Positions 44,860 to 53,939 of a stretch of 64,000 bases of DNA are shown one piece after another; the stretch's first letter is position 1; each line of letters opens with the position of its first letter. The notes under the pieces are model-generated. The model made no database searches and had not been told where the DNA came from. It worked only from the letters and a program-made list of their open reading frames with translations. Origin of the DNA: Sphingomonas sp. PP-F2F-A104-K0414 (GTDB lineage Bacteria > Pseudomonadota > Alphaproteobacteria > Sphingomonadales > Sphingomonadaceae); contig NZ_SLYD01000009.1 of assembly GCF_004340945.1 (NCBI RefSeq), forward strand, positions 102,832-166,831, written 5' to 3'. The position numbers and the translations under genes are program-made.

Positions 44860-47800
44860 TCAACTCGTATCGATCCGCGTCATCTTCGCAGCGATCGGCT
44901 GATGCACCCAGTATTCAAACCGCGCTCTACCCGTGACGCGCTTCAGAGCACGGGCATATACCGACACCTGCCCCGCGAACGCACGCAGGCGCCCCTCGTC
45001 GATCTCCATTGAGCCCGGGAAGCTCTTGTGGTCGATGATCGCGTATCCATCGCCGAGATCGACGAGCAGATCAAGCCGCCCAGAGAGTACCTGAAGCCCG
45101 TCCTCGGCGTGGACGGGCCACTCTCGGAGCACTGTCGCTCCCGGGAAGCGCGTTCCGACGAACGCGTGGAGACGGTCGGCGATGGTCACGAGGTCCGTCG
45201 GCGTCATGTAAGGCACGTTCCAGCGATCCAGCATCGCCTTCGCGCTGGTCATGCGTGCACCGACGCTTGCATCGGCGCAGTCCGCCGCCAGGAAACGATG
45301 GATCGCCTCACCGACCAACTGCAGATCGGGAGTGCCGACGAGCGGGATCCGCGCGCCGAGGCCGTCGGTCGTAGCGATCACCACGTCGGCGTCCTGCAGG
45401 ACCGCATCGCTCGGTCGGAGGCGCAGCGGTGGATGAGTGACGTGGTCCACCAGGGGGCGGCCGTACTCGATGGTCCGATCGCCATCGGCCTCGGTGGCCT
45501 CGACCGACTCGGGGCAGGACCGCGCGTCGAAACCAACGTCTGCGACCCTGACCGTCGCCCCCGAAGCCGATACGAGCGGCAGCCCTGCATCGTCCTGAAG
45601 CTCGTCGAGCCACGGCAGCGCTCCCCCCGTCGTGGCGAATGCAAGATGATCACGCGCGCGGGTCATACCGACGTAGAGCAGCCGGGTGCGCTCGAGCCGT
45701 TCGGCGGCGATCGCCTCGAGGCCTTCTCGACTTGCTGGCGCGGTCACGTCCAGACCGACGTCCTTCTGCTGCTCGCCATACGGCCATGGCCAGTAACGAA
45801 GCACGCGTCCGGCAAGCGGGGAACTCCAGTCCGGTTCGGCCTCGTCCTCCGCGATCAGCCCGAACGGCGAGCCTCGCGCGGAGGCGTCGAGTTCCGTGAG
45901 GACGACGATCGGCCATTCCAGCCCCTTGGCGCCGTGATATGTCATGACGTTGACGGAGTCCGGATGGCGGCTCTCCGGCTGACGGGCGTCATCTCGCCCT
46001 GTGATCCAGGCGCAGGCCCCGGCCAGCGTGGCGGCCTGCCGCTCGACGCGCTGCTCCTCCTGATAGCCTTCGACCAGCCCTCGCAACGCCTCGAGGTTCT
46101 GCAGGCGCTGCTCGGCTTCTCCCCAACGCAAGATCGTGTCGAGCACAGCGTCGGCGTGAAGAAGCGCGTCGAAGACTTCGGCAGGCGTCAGTTGGGGTGC
46201 ACGCTCGCGGATCGCCGCAAAGCCATCGGCGAACGGAAGGCCAGCAAGCAGACCGGCGCGAGCGTCCGTTTCGAACACGGCCGCGAACCATCCGTCGTCG
46301 TCGGACGCCAAGCGCGCCAGCTCAGCGAGAGCCAAGGTGTCGCTGGCGTCCGCGATCCAGCGAAACGCCGCCAAGGTGAACTCGATCTCCGGTTGATCAA
46401 GCAAGCCTGCGCGTTCGACTGCGACCCGGATGCCGTGGACCGACAGCGCGGCCGCCAGATCACCGACCTGCGCGTTGCCGCGACACAATACGGCGATGTC
46501 ACCTCCGCGGGCTTCGCGCGTCGCGCCATCGCGATCGCTGACCGGCCAGGCTTGCCGATCGCCGAGCAAACCCGCGATCCTGCCAGCGAGCATCGAGGTG
46601 CGGTCTTCCTTCTTCTTTCCCGTCATCGGCCAGAAGGAGAGCGCGGCTGGCGCCGTAACGTCTTCGAGCCTGGCGCACCCGTCGAAGCAGATCTCCTGTT
46701 CCACCATGCCGACCCGAAGCATGTTCGGCGCGATCGCGGCATTGACGAAGTCGGCCAGCTGCGGCCGACTCCGGTAGGATCGACGCAGATAGGAAACCCG
46801 ACCACCCGACCTCTCCGTGATCGCGGCGGCGGCGGCGGTGGTCAGTGCAGGATCGGCGTCTCGGAAGCCGTAGATCGACTGTTTGGGATCGCCGACCCAG
46901 AGATTGCGATCGGCGATGCGCGAGAGCGCCGTGAATATGGCGATCTGGATGGGACTGGAGTCCTGGAACTCGTCCACGAACCCCGCACCGATCAACTCGC
47001 GGAGGCGCGCCGCGTTGGACGGTTCCGAAATGATCTCGAGCGCAAGCATCTCCTGATCCACGAAGTCGAGCAGACCGCGGGCACGCTTGTGTTCGGCGTA
47101 GGCGTCCATGCATCGGGCTGCGCAGTCGAAGATCAGTTCGATGTGCCGCCGGATGTCCGCCTTCAGGTCGGGGTGGCGAGGATGGGCGGTGGCCGCGGCC
47201 ACGACGTCCGCGAACAGCCCGGCGTCGGCTTTGGTCGCCCCAAGCTTGGTGAGACGCGCCCAGTCGGACCACGGCAGACGGTCGCCCGATTCGAGTGTCC
47301 GAAGCGCCTTCTCCACTACGGGAACGTCCTTCGAGAGAGTGGTCACCTTCAGGCCGGCGCGAGTGCGGTCGACCTCGAGAAGGCACGCATCGAGCGCTGT
47401 ACGCAGCGCGGCGTCGAGGCCATCGCCCGTTTCGCCTGGGGCCGCATTCGGCAGCAGCGCCACGAGGCCTTCCGCAGACCGAGCTGCACAATATGCGAGC
47501 CGGTCTGCTGCGACCCCGTTCGACCTTGCGAGATCGACTGCGCGCCTGACTTCGTCATGCCAGCCTCTAACCGTGCGGCCGTGTACGACGTAGCTGCGGG
47601 CCGGCAGCCCGAACCGCTCGGCGATCCGCGAGATGTCCGGGCCGCTCTCCTCGATCACGGCTCCGACGGCCCTCGAGAAAACGGCCCCTTGACGATCCTC
47701 CGCGACCACCTCGGCCACGGGTGAGCGCCCGAGCTCGAAGGCGAACTCGGCGATCAGCGACCCGCAAACCGAATTGACGGTGCCGATGCGCGCCGAAAGC

Positions 47801-48009
47801 ATCGCGGCGGCGAGATCCGCGCGACCATCCTCGATCAGTTTCGCCCTGATGCGTCCTGCCAGTTCGGCCGCCGCCTTCTTGGTGAAGGTGGTCGCAAGGA
47901 CGCGGTGCGGCGCCATCCCGCTCACCACCTCCGCGACAATCTCCTCCACGAGCCGGTAGGTCTTGCCGGTGCCTGCGCTGGCGATGATCGTATCGACGGT
48001 GTTCTGCAT
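44860..48009 (-). CDS. AddA-like UvrD-family helicase-nuclease
   Basis: A 1049-residue superfamily 1 helicase with a C-terminal RecB-like nuclease. Motifs in order: IIASAGTGKTYRLV (I), TTFTKKAAAEL (Ia), VDEFQDSSPIQ (II), LWVGDPKQSIYGFRDADPAL (III), LRRSYRSRP (IV), VMTYHGAKGLEWPIVVL (V), RLLYVGMTRARDHLAFA (VI). The nuclease motif is SGRLDLLVDLGDGYAIIDHK. This is the AddA/RecB pattern for processing DNA ends. The start at ATG 48009 has AGGAGG 6 bases upstream; the frame open to 48402 overlaps the upstream gene and is not coding. It lies last in a five-gene operon, 11 bases after the AddB-like gene. The host's own addAB is expected elsewhere, so this is probably an element-encoded copy. Confidence 0.88.
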   Translation of the reverse strand: MQNTVDTIIASAGTGKTYRLVEEIVAEVVSGMAPHRVLATTFTKKAAAELAGRIRAKLIEDGRADLAAAMLSARIGTVNSVCGSLIAEFAFELGRSPVAEVVAEDRQGAVFSRAVGAVIEESGPDISRIAERFGLPARSYVVHGRTVRGWHDEVRRAVDLARSNGVAADRLAYCAARSAEGLVALLPNAAPGETGDGLDAALRTALDACLLEVDRTRAGLKVTTLSKDVPVVEKALRTLESGDRLPWSDWARLTKLGATKADAGLFADVVAAATAHPRHPDLKADIRRHIELIFDCAARCMDAYAEHKRARGLLDFVDQEMLALEIISEPSNAARLRELIGAGFVDEFQDSSPIQIAIFTALSRIADRNLWVGDPKQSIYGFRDADPALTTAAAAAITERSGGRVSYLRRSYRSRPQLADFVNAAIAPNMLRVGMVEQEICFDGCARLEDVTAPAALSFWPMTGKKKEDRTSMLAGRIAGLLGDRQAWPVSDRDGATREARGGDIAVLCRGNAQVGDLAAALSVHGIRVAVERAGLLDQPEIEFTLAAFRWIADASDTLALAELARLASDDDGWFAAVFETDARAGLLAGLPFADGFAAIRERAPQLTPAEVFDALLHADAVLDTILRWGEAEQRLQNLEALRGLVEGYQEEQRVERQAATLAGACAWITGRDDARQPESRHPDSVNVMTYHGAKGLEWPIVVLTELDASARGSPFGLIAEDEAEPDWSSPLAGRVLRYWPWPYGEQQKDVGLDVTAPASREGLEAIAAERLERTRLLYVGMTRARDHLAFATTGGALPWLDELQDDAGLPLVSASGATVRVADVGFDARSCPESVEATEADGDRTIEYGRPLVDHVTHPPLRLRPSDAVLQDADVVIATTDGLGARIPLVGTPDLQLVGEAIHRFLAADCADASVGARMTSAKAMLDRWNVPYMTPTDLVTIADRLHAFVGTRFPGATVLREWPVHAEDGLQVLSGRLDLLVDLGDGYAIIDHKSFPGSMEIDEGRLRAFAGQVSVYARALKRVTGRARFEYWVHQPIAAKMTRIDTS

Positions 48010-48020
48010 GACATCCTCCT

Positions 48021-50687
48021 TCATGCGAGGCCCCTGACTCGGCAGAGGGTCGCGTAGTCGCACCGTTCGCAGTGCACGTCGCGCTTGATGCCAAGCTCCG
48101 CGGGGGTCCGATCCTCGACGCCCTCGACGCCGGTGGCCAGGATGGTCCCGCCCGCGGCGCCCGTCCTCCATGTCCGCCAGCCTTCGACGATGGCCGCCCA
48201 GGTTTCGGGGAACGTGCGTGCGCCCTCGATCTGACGTCCGACGAGTCCATTTCCCGCGAGCGTCAGAAACTGCCTCTGGTTTAGGAGGAAGTATCCTGCC
48301 CGATAGGGCCGGTCGCCCGATACCATCGCGCCATAGGTCGCCAGCTGGACGGCACGGCCGCTGGAAACCTCCTCGACGCGCGACCGGTCGCTCCTCGTCC
48401 ACTTCAAATCGATGATCACCGCGTCACCCGCCGGGTCTCGCGCAACCAGATCGACTGCGCCTCGCATCGCGAGGAGCGTCTCGAAGGTGCCGCTCACCTG
48501 CTGCTCCGTCGCCTCCACCGTGAGGCCGTTCTCCACAAGGCAGCCAGCGAGCGCCGACATGGCGGCCGGGAGGCGACGTCGTGCGAAGTTCAGCTCCTCC
48601 GCGAACTCCGGATGACGAAGCGGCGCCGCGATCTGGTCTATGCTCTTTTCGAGGAGCTCCGTGGTCCGCCGCTCGGCCTCCGCCGGCACTGGCGGATGGC
48701 CAGGCACGAACACCTCCCGAGCGATGGCATGAGCGAGGTTGCCGAGAAGTCGATTCGCGTCCGGGATCGAACGCACGCGCCCTGGCCGGACCCTGCCCAC
48801 GTGCTGCAGCGCCCACATGAGCTGGCACGAGAAGAGATTTTCCAAGGACGAGGCGGACTCGGTGACTTCGCTCAGCCGCGAGGCGAATCCGGCGGGAACG
48901 GTCCACGCGAAACGCGCTTCGGGCAGCGCCCGAGACGCGATCGCGCGTCTGCCGATCGTCGTGCCGCCGAGCGCAAACTCCGGTTCGCGCAGCGCGGTCT
49001 CGATACTCACGGTGGTTGCCACACGGTCCAGAGCGGGCCTCAGGCGATGCGCCATTGGATGGATGCCGTCGTCCGAAGCGCAGCCATGGCCCCCGGACAC
49101 GAACAGGATCCGCTCGCGGGCATTCAGTACCGCGCGTTCCCAAGCGGCACTGGCCGCGCGTGCAGCGATGGTGACGTCATCGGCTGGACAGCCGGCCGTC
49201 AGTAGTTCCTGCCTCTCCGCTTCCGTCCAGGGCGATCGGGCGGAGCCTTCGCGTGTGGTGACGAAGTTCCACCAAACGACCGCATCCCTCGGCGCCCATA
49301 CGGCGCCCGGATGAGGAACGCTGCGCCATCGCGCGGCCTCTGCTTGGGACGCCGGGTTCGGGTGACCAAGGTCGAGCGCCTGGTCGATCACGCGCTCGAT
49401 CAGCAGACGGGGCAGACGATCACGGCCGAGCGACGCGAGCGCAGTGCGCACTTCGCCGGCCAAGATGGAGGTGGACGCATACAGGGGATCGTTCGTCGCG
49501 GCGAAGCGGCGAACCGCCCAAGTGGTAACTCGGTCGCAGATGCCGAGGGCCTGGGCGACCGGCATCCCGGCGTCCCCGTCGGCCAGGTCCGGCTCCGACC
49601 AGGCGCGCCAACGCTCGAGCCGGGTCGCCACCCTGGCGAGCTCGCCGGCGTTTCCATCGCTGCGTTGACGCTCTGCTTCACCGATGATCTCCCACGCCTC
49701 GGTCCAGTCGGCTCCGCCGCGGCCGGGGGCCTGCTCGAGTACGGACGCGAGGCGCCCGGCGGCGCGCGGGGCTACCGGCGAGCCGGGAAAGATCAGAAGC
49801 TCCATCAATGCCTGCGGATCGAACGGTGCCCACGAACCTTTGAACGCCAGGAGCAGCAGCTGCAGTGATCCCCGATGGATCGACGGACGGCTTCGGCCGG
49901 CACGGGGCTGCCCTGCCCGGATCAGTCCATGATCGAGGAGATCGGTGTCCCCGTCCTGAGCGACCAGCGCGACGTCGCCAGCATCCGTTCCGGCGAACCA
50001 CTGACCAAGTATCTCCGCTGCGAGCGGCTCGCTGGCGGAGGTAGCGATCGTCACTGTTCCGTCGGCGCCGGACGCCGGTACGGTGCCATCGCACATCCAG
50101 CGCTGCAGCTGCCCGAGCGACGTCCCGGATGGCGCTGCCGGAGAAGTGGGTACGTTCTCCACCACGCATCCCAGGGTCCGCAGACGTTCCACGATCCGAC
50201 GCAGGGGGGATGGCAGCAGTTCGACGCCATCGACCAGACGAATGCTAGCCAGGGGCGGAGCCACGACGCTACTCGATGCCGCGAGCACCGCCGCGATGCG
50301 GTCCGACAGACCGGGCGGAAGATCAGTCGCCGCCACGGACGCCTTCGAAAGATCGGCCAGCCGCCCAGCCGTCCAGGGCATTTCGGCAAGCCAACCGAGG
50401 CCAATCAGTTCATCCCGCCAGCCGAGCAGCGTCCTTGCGGTGGCCCACGGATCCATCGCGAGCGAACGCGACCAGAAGAAGTCGCCGTAAAGCCCCTCGA
50501 GCGTCGCTTGGAAGGAGGCGATGCGGACGACCTGCGCGCTACGCGGACCTCCGAGCCCCCACGAGGTCTCCAGGATGTCGATCAGGCCTGCGGGGCCCAC
50601 CACGGGCTGCCCGAGCGCGCCCCTGCCCTCACCCCCGTGATCCGGGCTGGCACCACCGTAAGCCCAAAGTCCGAACACTACATCCAT
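48021..50687 (-). CDS. AddB-like PD-(D/E)XK nuclease
   Basis: An 888-residue partner of the AddA-like protein. The N-terminal 600 residues are a degenerate helicase-like region without Walker A (LLLLAFKGSWAPFDPQALME, LLIFPGSPVAPRAAG). The C-terminal nuclease shows LFSCQLMWALQHVGRVR (first Fe-S Cys), MRGAVDLVARDPAGDAVIID followed by LKW (catalytic Asp...D-x-K) and CERCDYATLCRV (remaining three Cys of a 4Fe-4S cluster), the AddB arrangement. ATG 50687 is chosen: GAAGGGA lies about 8 bases upstream and the longer frame is unrelated. It may form a heterodimer with the AddA-like protein that degrades or resects DNA ends. Confidence 0.82.
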   Translation of the reverse strand: MDVVFGLWAYGGASPDHGGEGRGALGQPVVGPAGLIDILETSWGLGGPRSAQVVRIASFQATLEGLYGDFFWSRSLAMDPWATARTLLGWRDELIGLGWLAEMPWTAGRLADLSKASVAATDLPPGLSDRIAAVLAASSSVVAPPLASIRLVDGVELLPSPLRRIVERLRTLGCVVENVPTSPAAPSGTSLGQLQRWMCDGTVPASGADGTVTIATSASEPLAAEILGQWFAGTDAGDVALVAQDGDTDLLDHGLIRAGQPRAGRSRPSIHRGSLQLLLLAFKGSWAPFDPQALMELLIFPGSPVAPRAAGRLASVLEQAPGRGGADWTEAWEIIGEAERQRSDGNAGELARVATRLERWRAWSEPDLADGDAGMPVAQALGICDRVTTWAVRRFAATNDPLYASTSILAGEVRTALASLGRDRLPRLLIERVIDQALDLGHPNPASQAEAARWRSVPHPGAVWAPRDAVVWWNFVTTREGSARSPWTEAERQELLTAGCPADDVTIAARAASAAWERAVLNARERILFVSGGHGCASDDGIHPMAHRLRPALDRVATTVSIETALREPEFALGGTTIGRRAIASRALPEARFAWTVPAGFASRLSEVTESASSLENLFSCQLMWALQHVGRVRPGRVRSIPDANRLLGNLAHAIAREVFVPGHPPVPAEAERRTTELLEKSIDQIAAPLRHPEFAEELNFARRRLPAAMSALAGCLVENGLTVEATEQQVSGTFETLLAMRGAVDLVARDPAGDAVIIDLKWTRSDRSRVEEVSSGRAVQLATYGAMVSGDRPYRAGYFLLNQRQFLTLAGNGLVGRQIEGARTFPETWAAIVEGWRTWRTGAAGGTILATGVEGVEDRTPAELGIKRDVHCERCDYATLCRVRGLA

Positions 50688-50775
50688 CTGTAATCCCTTC
50701 TCGGCGACCATGGCAGACCGCTCACCGCGTGTATCCGACCTCACTTCGATCCCGCACCGTTTCGGTATCGGGCCG

Positions 50776-51456
50776 CTATTTCCGAGACCCGCCACGACCA
50801 GCAGGTCGCCAGTAGCGGAGCGGTCGGGGCCCTTCTGCAGCCAGACCAGCATCCTTCACCGCCGCTTCGTCGATACGCATGGAATTGAGGATCATCACTT
50901 CGAGCATGGTTGCGCCGCTCAGCTGCGACAGCATGAACCATTCATGGAAGGCGTTCGCCTGCCACCTCACCCAGTCCCAGACCCTACGCGCCTCGACCAT
51001 CGTCTCCAGCGTCAGCACCATGAACGCACGTCCTTCTCGGACTGCGACTATGCGCGGATTCCCTTCCAACACCAGCGACAGGTGAACGGTCTTGGCACCT
51101 CCGTCGTGATGGCGATCGTCGTCGGCACGCTGCTCCGCCTCGTCCTCGGCCAACAGCCGAGAGGCCCCGATCACTTCAGCTTCGATAACACCCGTCAGGA
51201 ACTCCCTTCCGAGGATTCTAGCCATGCGGACCCATGAGCCCCACCGCTTGGGACGGGACATCATGACCTGGACGATCATCCGCGCCGCTTCCACGTTGCC
51301 GAAGGAAGCGCTCCAGACGTCGGTCTGCAGGCCGGCGTCCGCGCCGCTGCGAGGGATGCTGACGATCGCGACCTCGGCACCGCGCTTTCGTTCACGCAGT
51401 TCAACCCCGTAGATCGGAAGCTCACGCCGTCCGTCCTCGTCGATCGCCTTGGACAT
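50776..51456 (-). CDS. Hypothetical protein of the AddAB-like operon
   Basis: A 226-residue protein, no family recognised. It begins MSKAIDEDGRRELPIYGVEL (GGAGAG 6 bases before ATG 51456) and contains FGNVEAARMIVQVMMSRPKR, ILGREFLTGVIEAEVIGASR, MVEARRVWDWVRWQANAFHE and MLEVMILNSMRIDEAAV. It is mixed alpha/beta and soluble, with no catalytic motif visible. Position between the exonuclease and AddB-like genes (34 bases after one, 88 before the other) suggests a role with that DNA-processing set. Confidence 0.65.
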   Translation of the reverse strand: MSKAIDEDGRRELPIYGVELRERKRGAEVAIVSIPRSGADAGLQTDVWSASFGNVEAARMIVQVMMSRPKRWGSWVRMARILGREFLTGVIEAEVIGASRLLAEDEAEQRADDDRHHDGGAKTVHLSLVLEGNPRIVAVREGRAFMVLTLETMVEARRVWDWVRWQANAFHEWFMLSQLSGATMLEVMILNSMRIDEAAVKDAGLAAEGPRPLRYWRPAGRGGSRK

Positions 51457-51490
51457 GCTGCTCTCCATATCGCTTGCGGAAGATCCGGTC

Positions 51491-52390
51491 TCATCTGAGC
51501 GAGTAGCGCTCCGTCCAATCGATCTGCCTGATCCGGGGCTTCGCCAGACCGCCGTAGATCTCGACAACGCACCACTCGAGTTCGGCATCGAAGCCACCGT
51601 GAGGAACCTCCTTCCACCAGTGGCGCCTCGCTGCATCCCAGCGGTACCCCCGCGACTTCAGCCGGTCCTTGGCCTTGAACGGAGCCCCGACGGCCTCGAT
51701 CATCCAACCGGGTCGGGCAGCTGTGGCGACTGCCTCCGCAAGCATCGTCCTGCTGCTCCCAGGAGGACGGTGGTCGATCAGGTGGAGGAGCGCCGTCACG
51801 TCGGCATCCGCGCGGTGGGCCTCGTAGAACCAGCCCATCTGCGACAGGAGATGGGGCAGAGCCCTTCCGTCGAAACCACGTGCCCGCCAGTCCACATCGC
51901 GCATGCTGCAGATCCACGGACGTCCGGCGGCACCGGGCAGCCGTACCTCCACGAAGGGGCGATCGAAGCCCGCGTTGTGCGCGATGACGAAGTCCGCGTC
52001 GAGGATCAGACAGATGGCCTCGGCATCGCAGATCCGCTTACCCGCGACGGCGGCGTCGCAGATACCCGTCAGCGCCGTGACGTCCGCGGGGATCGGCACG
52101 GCGGGGTCCTCGAGCCAGCGGAACGACGGCCCGACGTCGACGATCCTTCCCGCACCATCGGCACGGAACCGTTGCATCGCGAGTTCGATGACGGAGTCCT
52201 CGCGAGGATCGAGACCGGTGGTCTCCACGTCCAACGCACAGCCCGCGAGGATCCCGGCGGTCCTTCCCGATGATCCCGAGAATCTGGCCAGCGGCTTCAT
52301 GCGACGCAGAACGCGGTAGTCGTCGTGCCGATCGACCAGCGACGCCATGTCCTCCGCACCGGCCGATCCCATGACCGAGAGGCTGCTCAC
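51491..52390 (-). CDS. DEDDh 3'-5' exonuclease with C-terminal DUF5710-like motif
   Basis: A 299-residue exonuclease of the DnaQ/RNase T superfamily. ExoI is CALDVETTGLDPREDSVIEL, ExoII is ADFVIAHNAGFDRPFVEVR and ExoIII is AHRADADVTALL with the catalytic His before the Asp, so DEDDh. The C-terminal segment FKAKDRLKSRGYRWDAARRH, then WWKEVP, is the short motif (K-x-LK-x-x-G-x-RWD-x-x-x-x-x-W) found in DUF5710-like and some epsilon-type proteins. A GTG start at 52390 overlaps the upstream stop (GTGA), showing translational coupling. It probably trims single-stranded 3' ends in concert with the AddAB-like pair. Confidence 0.85.
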   Translation of the reverse strand: MSSLSVMGSAGAEDMASLVDRHDDYRVLRRMKPLARFSGSSGRTAGILAGCALDVETTGLDPREDSVIELAMQRFRADGAGRIVDVGPSFRWLEDPAVPIPADVTALTGICDAAVAGKRICDAEAICLILDADFVIAHNAGFDRPFVEVRLPGAAGRPWICSMRDVDWRARGFDGRALPHLLSQMGWFYEAHRADADVTALLHLIDHRPPGSSRTMLAEAVATAARPGWMIEAVGAPFKAKDRLKSRGYRWDAARRHWWKEVPHGGFDAELEWCVVEIYGGLAKPRIRQIDWTERYSLR

Positions 52391-53118
52391 GTGGCGAACC
52401 GCTGCATCACGGACACGGAGAGACCTTCCGCGAGCGGCGATGCCGGATCCGCCGCGACCTGCGCCAGCATGTCGGCGAGCGCGGGAGAGATCAGGGCCTC
52501 CGCCAACGGCAGGTTCGGATCGAAGCCCTCGACGATGCGCATGTCGTCAGCGAGCCTCGCCCCGTGCCGTGCCCGGAGTCGCTCCTCGGCCTCGCGCCGG
52601 TCGACGGCGATCAGCGCATCGAACGCCTGCACGGACCCGGTCTCGTTCTGCGCGACGAGGAACGAAGTCCAGAGGCGGGGACCGCGCAGTCCGCATTCGG
52701 CGAGGGACGCGACGTTCCCGTACTGGCCGTCGTCGTCGCCCGTTTCGATGTCGTCCGCATCCTCGTCATCGTCGGCCAACGCGTCTATGACCGCAGGATC
52801 GGCATCCATTTCCATCGCGAGCCCGTGCAGAACCACCGCCCGCAGACACTCCTCACGCGCGAGACATCCGTCGATCGCCGCCCGACCGCCGAAGATCCGA
52901 CGGGGGGTCAGCATCCAGACCATGGGATCGATCGCGACCTGCTCCCGCGCGAAGCGCGATGCCGTCTCGCTGGCGACCAGAGCCAGTCGCACCAGGCCGC
53001 GCCGCGTCGTGACGATCACCGCGTCGTCGAAGGTGTCCTGATCAAGGGGATCCTCGTAACGGCCGGCGGCATCCTCATCGAGCGACGGCTGGGTCTGGGC
53101 GACGATGTTCATCTGCAT
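52387..53118 (-). CDS. Hypothetical protein, first gene of the AddAB-like operon
   Basis: A 243-residue acidic protein from ATG 53118 (GGGAGAG 6 bases upstream). Recognisable features are a helical N-terminal half (VIVTTRRGLVRLALVASETA, MLTPRRIFGGRAAIDGCLAR), an Asp/Glu-rich linker (ALADDDEDADDIETGDDD at about 115-135) and a C-terminal helical part. EECLRAVVLHGLAMEMDADP suggests a compact helical domain. No family recognised. It heads the operon that is divergent from the ArsR-like gene, so it may be under that regulator's control. Confidence 0.65.
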   Translation of the reverse strand: MQMNIVAQTQPSLDEDAAGRYEDPLDQDTFDDAVIVTTRRGLVRLALVASETASRFAREQVAIDPMVWMLTPRRIFGGRAAIDGCLAREECLRAVVLHGLAMEMDADPAVIDALADDDEDADDIETGDDDGQYGNVASLAECGLRGPRLWTSFLVAQNETGSVQAFDALIAVDRREAEERLRARHGARLADDMRIVEGFDPNLPLAEALISPALADMLAQVAADPASPLAEGLSVSVMQRFAT

Positions 53119-53217
53119 TTCTGCTCTCCCGCCGCCCGGGATCCGCAATCCTCATCCGGCGGGCAGCTGGTCCGGATCGCCACTTACATAGTGAGACCCT
53201 TCCATTATTCAATATTT

Positions 53218-53243
53218 TTTGATGCATTATTCTTTGATGCATT
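53218..53243. promoter_or_regulatory. Tandem TTTGATGCATT motifs, candidate ArsR operators
   Basis: Two copies of TTTGATGCATT, 15 bases apart, each with a palindromic ATGCAT core, lie in the AT-rich interval between the divergent ArsR-like gene and the AddAB-like operon. They are placed where an autoregulated divergent promoter would have its operator. Confidence 0.45.
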
Positions 53244-53295
53244 TCTCGGACAATTATTCGTTGCCAGCGACTCGACCGCAACATATGTTCAAAGC

Positions 53296-53601
53296 ATGCT
53301 CGAGAACGATGCTCTACCTATCCTCAGCGCGATCGCGCAAATCACCAGGCTCAAGGTCCTCGTGATCCTCGCCCGTGCAGGCAGTTCGGGGATGGCCTCC
53401 GGCGATCTAGCGGATGCGGTGGGCATTCCGCGCCATCTCATGAGTTCGCATCTGGCGGTGCTCAGCAGGGCCAAGGTCGTCGTCGCGAGAAAGACCGGCC
53501 GCGCAGTGGTCTACTCCGTCGACCGGGAGAGGATATCCCAGGTCGGCGAATACATCGCCGCGCTCGGCGACGTCGCCAAGGACTGCGCTGCTGACGAATA
53601 G
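53296..53601 (+). CDS. ArsR-family transcriptional regulator 1
   Basis: A 101-residue ArsR-type winged helix: ILSAIAQITRLKVLVILARA, GMASGDLADAVGIPRHLMSS, HLAVLSRAKVVVARKTGRAV, then VYSVDRERI. No metal-binding Cys pair is present, so it is unlikely to sense metals the way ArsR or SmtB do. It is divergent from the AddAB-like operon with a 177-base AT-rich spacer that contains paired ATGCAT motifs. A paralogue with the same layout lies at 62315. Likely role: autorepressor controlling the operon opposite. Confidence 0.82.
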   Translation: MLENDALPILSAIAQITRLKVLVILARAGSSGMASGDLADAVGIPRHLMSSHLAVLSRAKVVVARKTGRAVVYSVDRERISQVGEYIAALGDVAKDCAADE

Positions 53602-53939
53602 GACCCTGGAACGATCGCGGTCGGCAGCGTGGCGACTTCCGCAACGTTCCCTCTTCGCAGCAGTTTCTAAAGCATCAAGTGCTCTGCCATTCGATGACCA
53701 GATACACTCCCGGATGATGCGTTCAAGCCAGACGATGTTTCACGCCGTTGGCAACCGCACCGTCAATAAATATAGCTCAACGCGCAACCGTGAAACCAAA
53801 ACGCGCTTCGAAACCTCCTCAGCAAACGCGATTCTCCCATTCACGAGTCTTCTCAACTCAAAAGTCTCTTTGCATTCGGCCAATCACATTTGACCGCCAG
53901 GCTGTGCAAAGATGCAGAATTGCGCATCAGTGCGCCTAC
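53602..53939. other. AT-richer intergenic region
   Basis: About 340 bases between the ArsR-like gene and the methyltransferase gene (convergent). Lower GC than both flanks; no gene, clear terminator or long repeat seen. Confidence 0.35.

Noticed and set aside
45028..47724. Plus-strand open frame of 898 codons
   Set aside because: Antisense to the AddA-like helicase gene; it has no motifs and the composition of a GC-rich shadow frame.
53296..53601. Arsenic- or metal-sensing ArsR with a resistance operon
   Set aside because: No metal-binding cysteines and no efflux or reductase genes nearby; the neighbours are DNA-processing genes.
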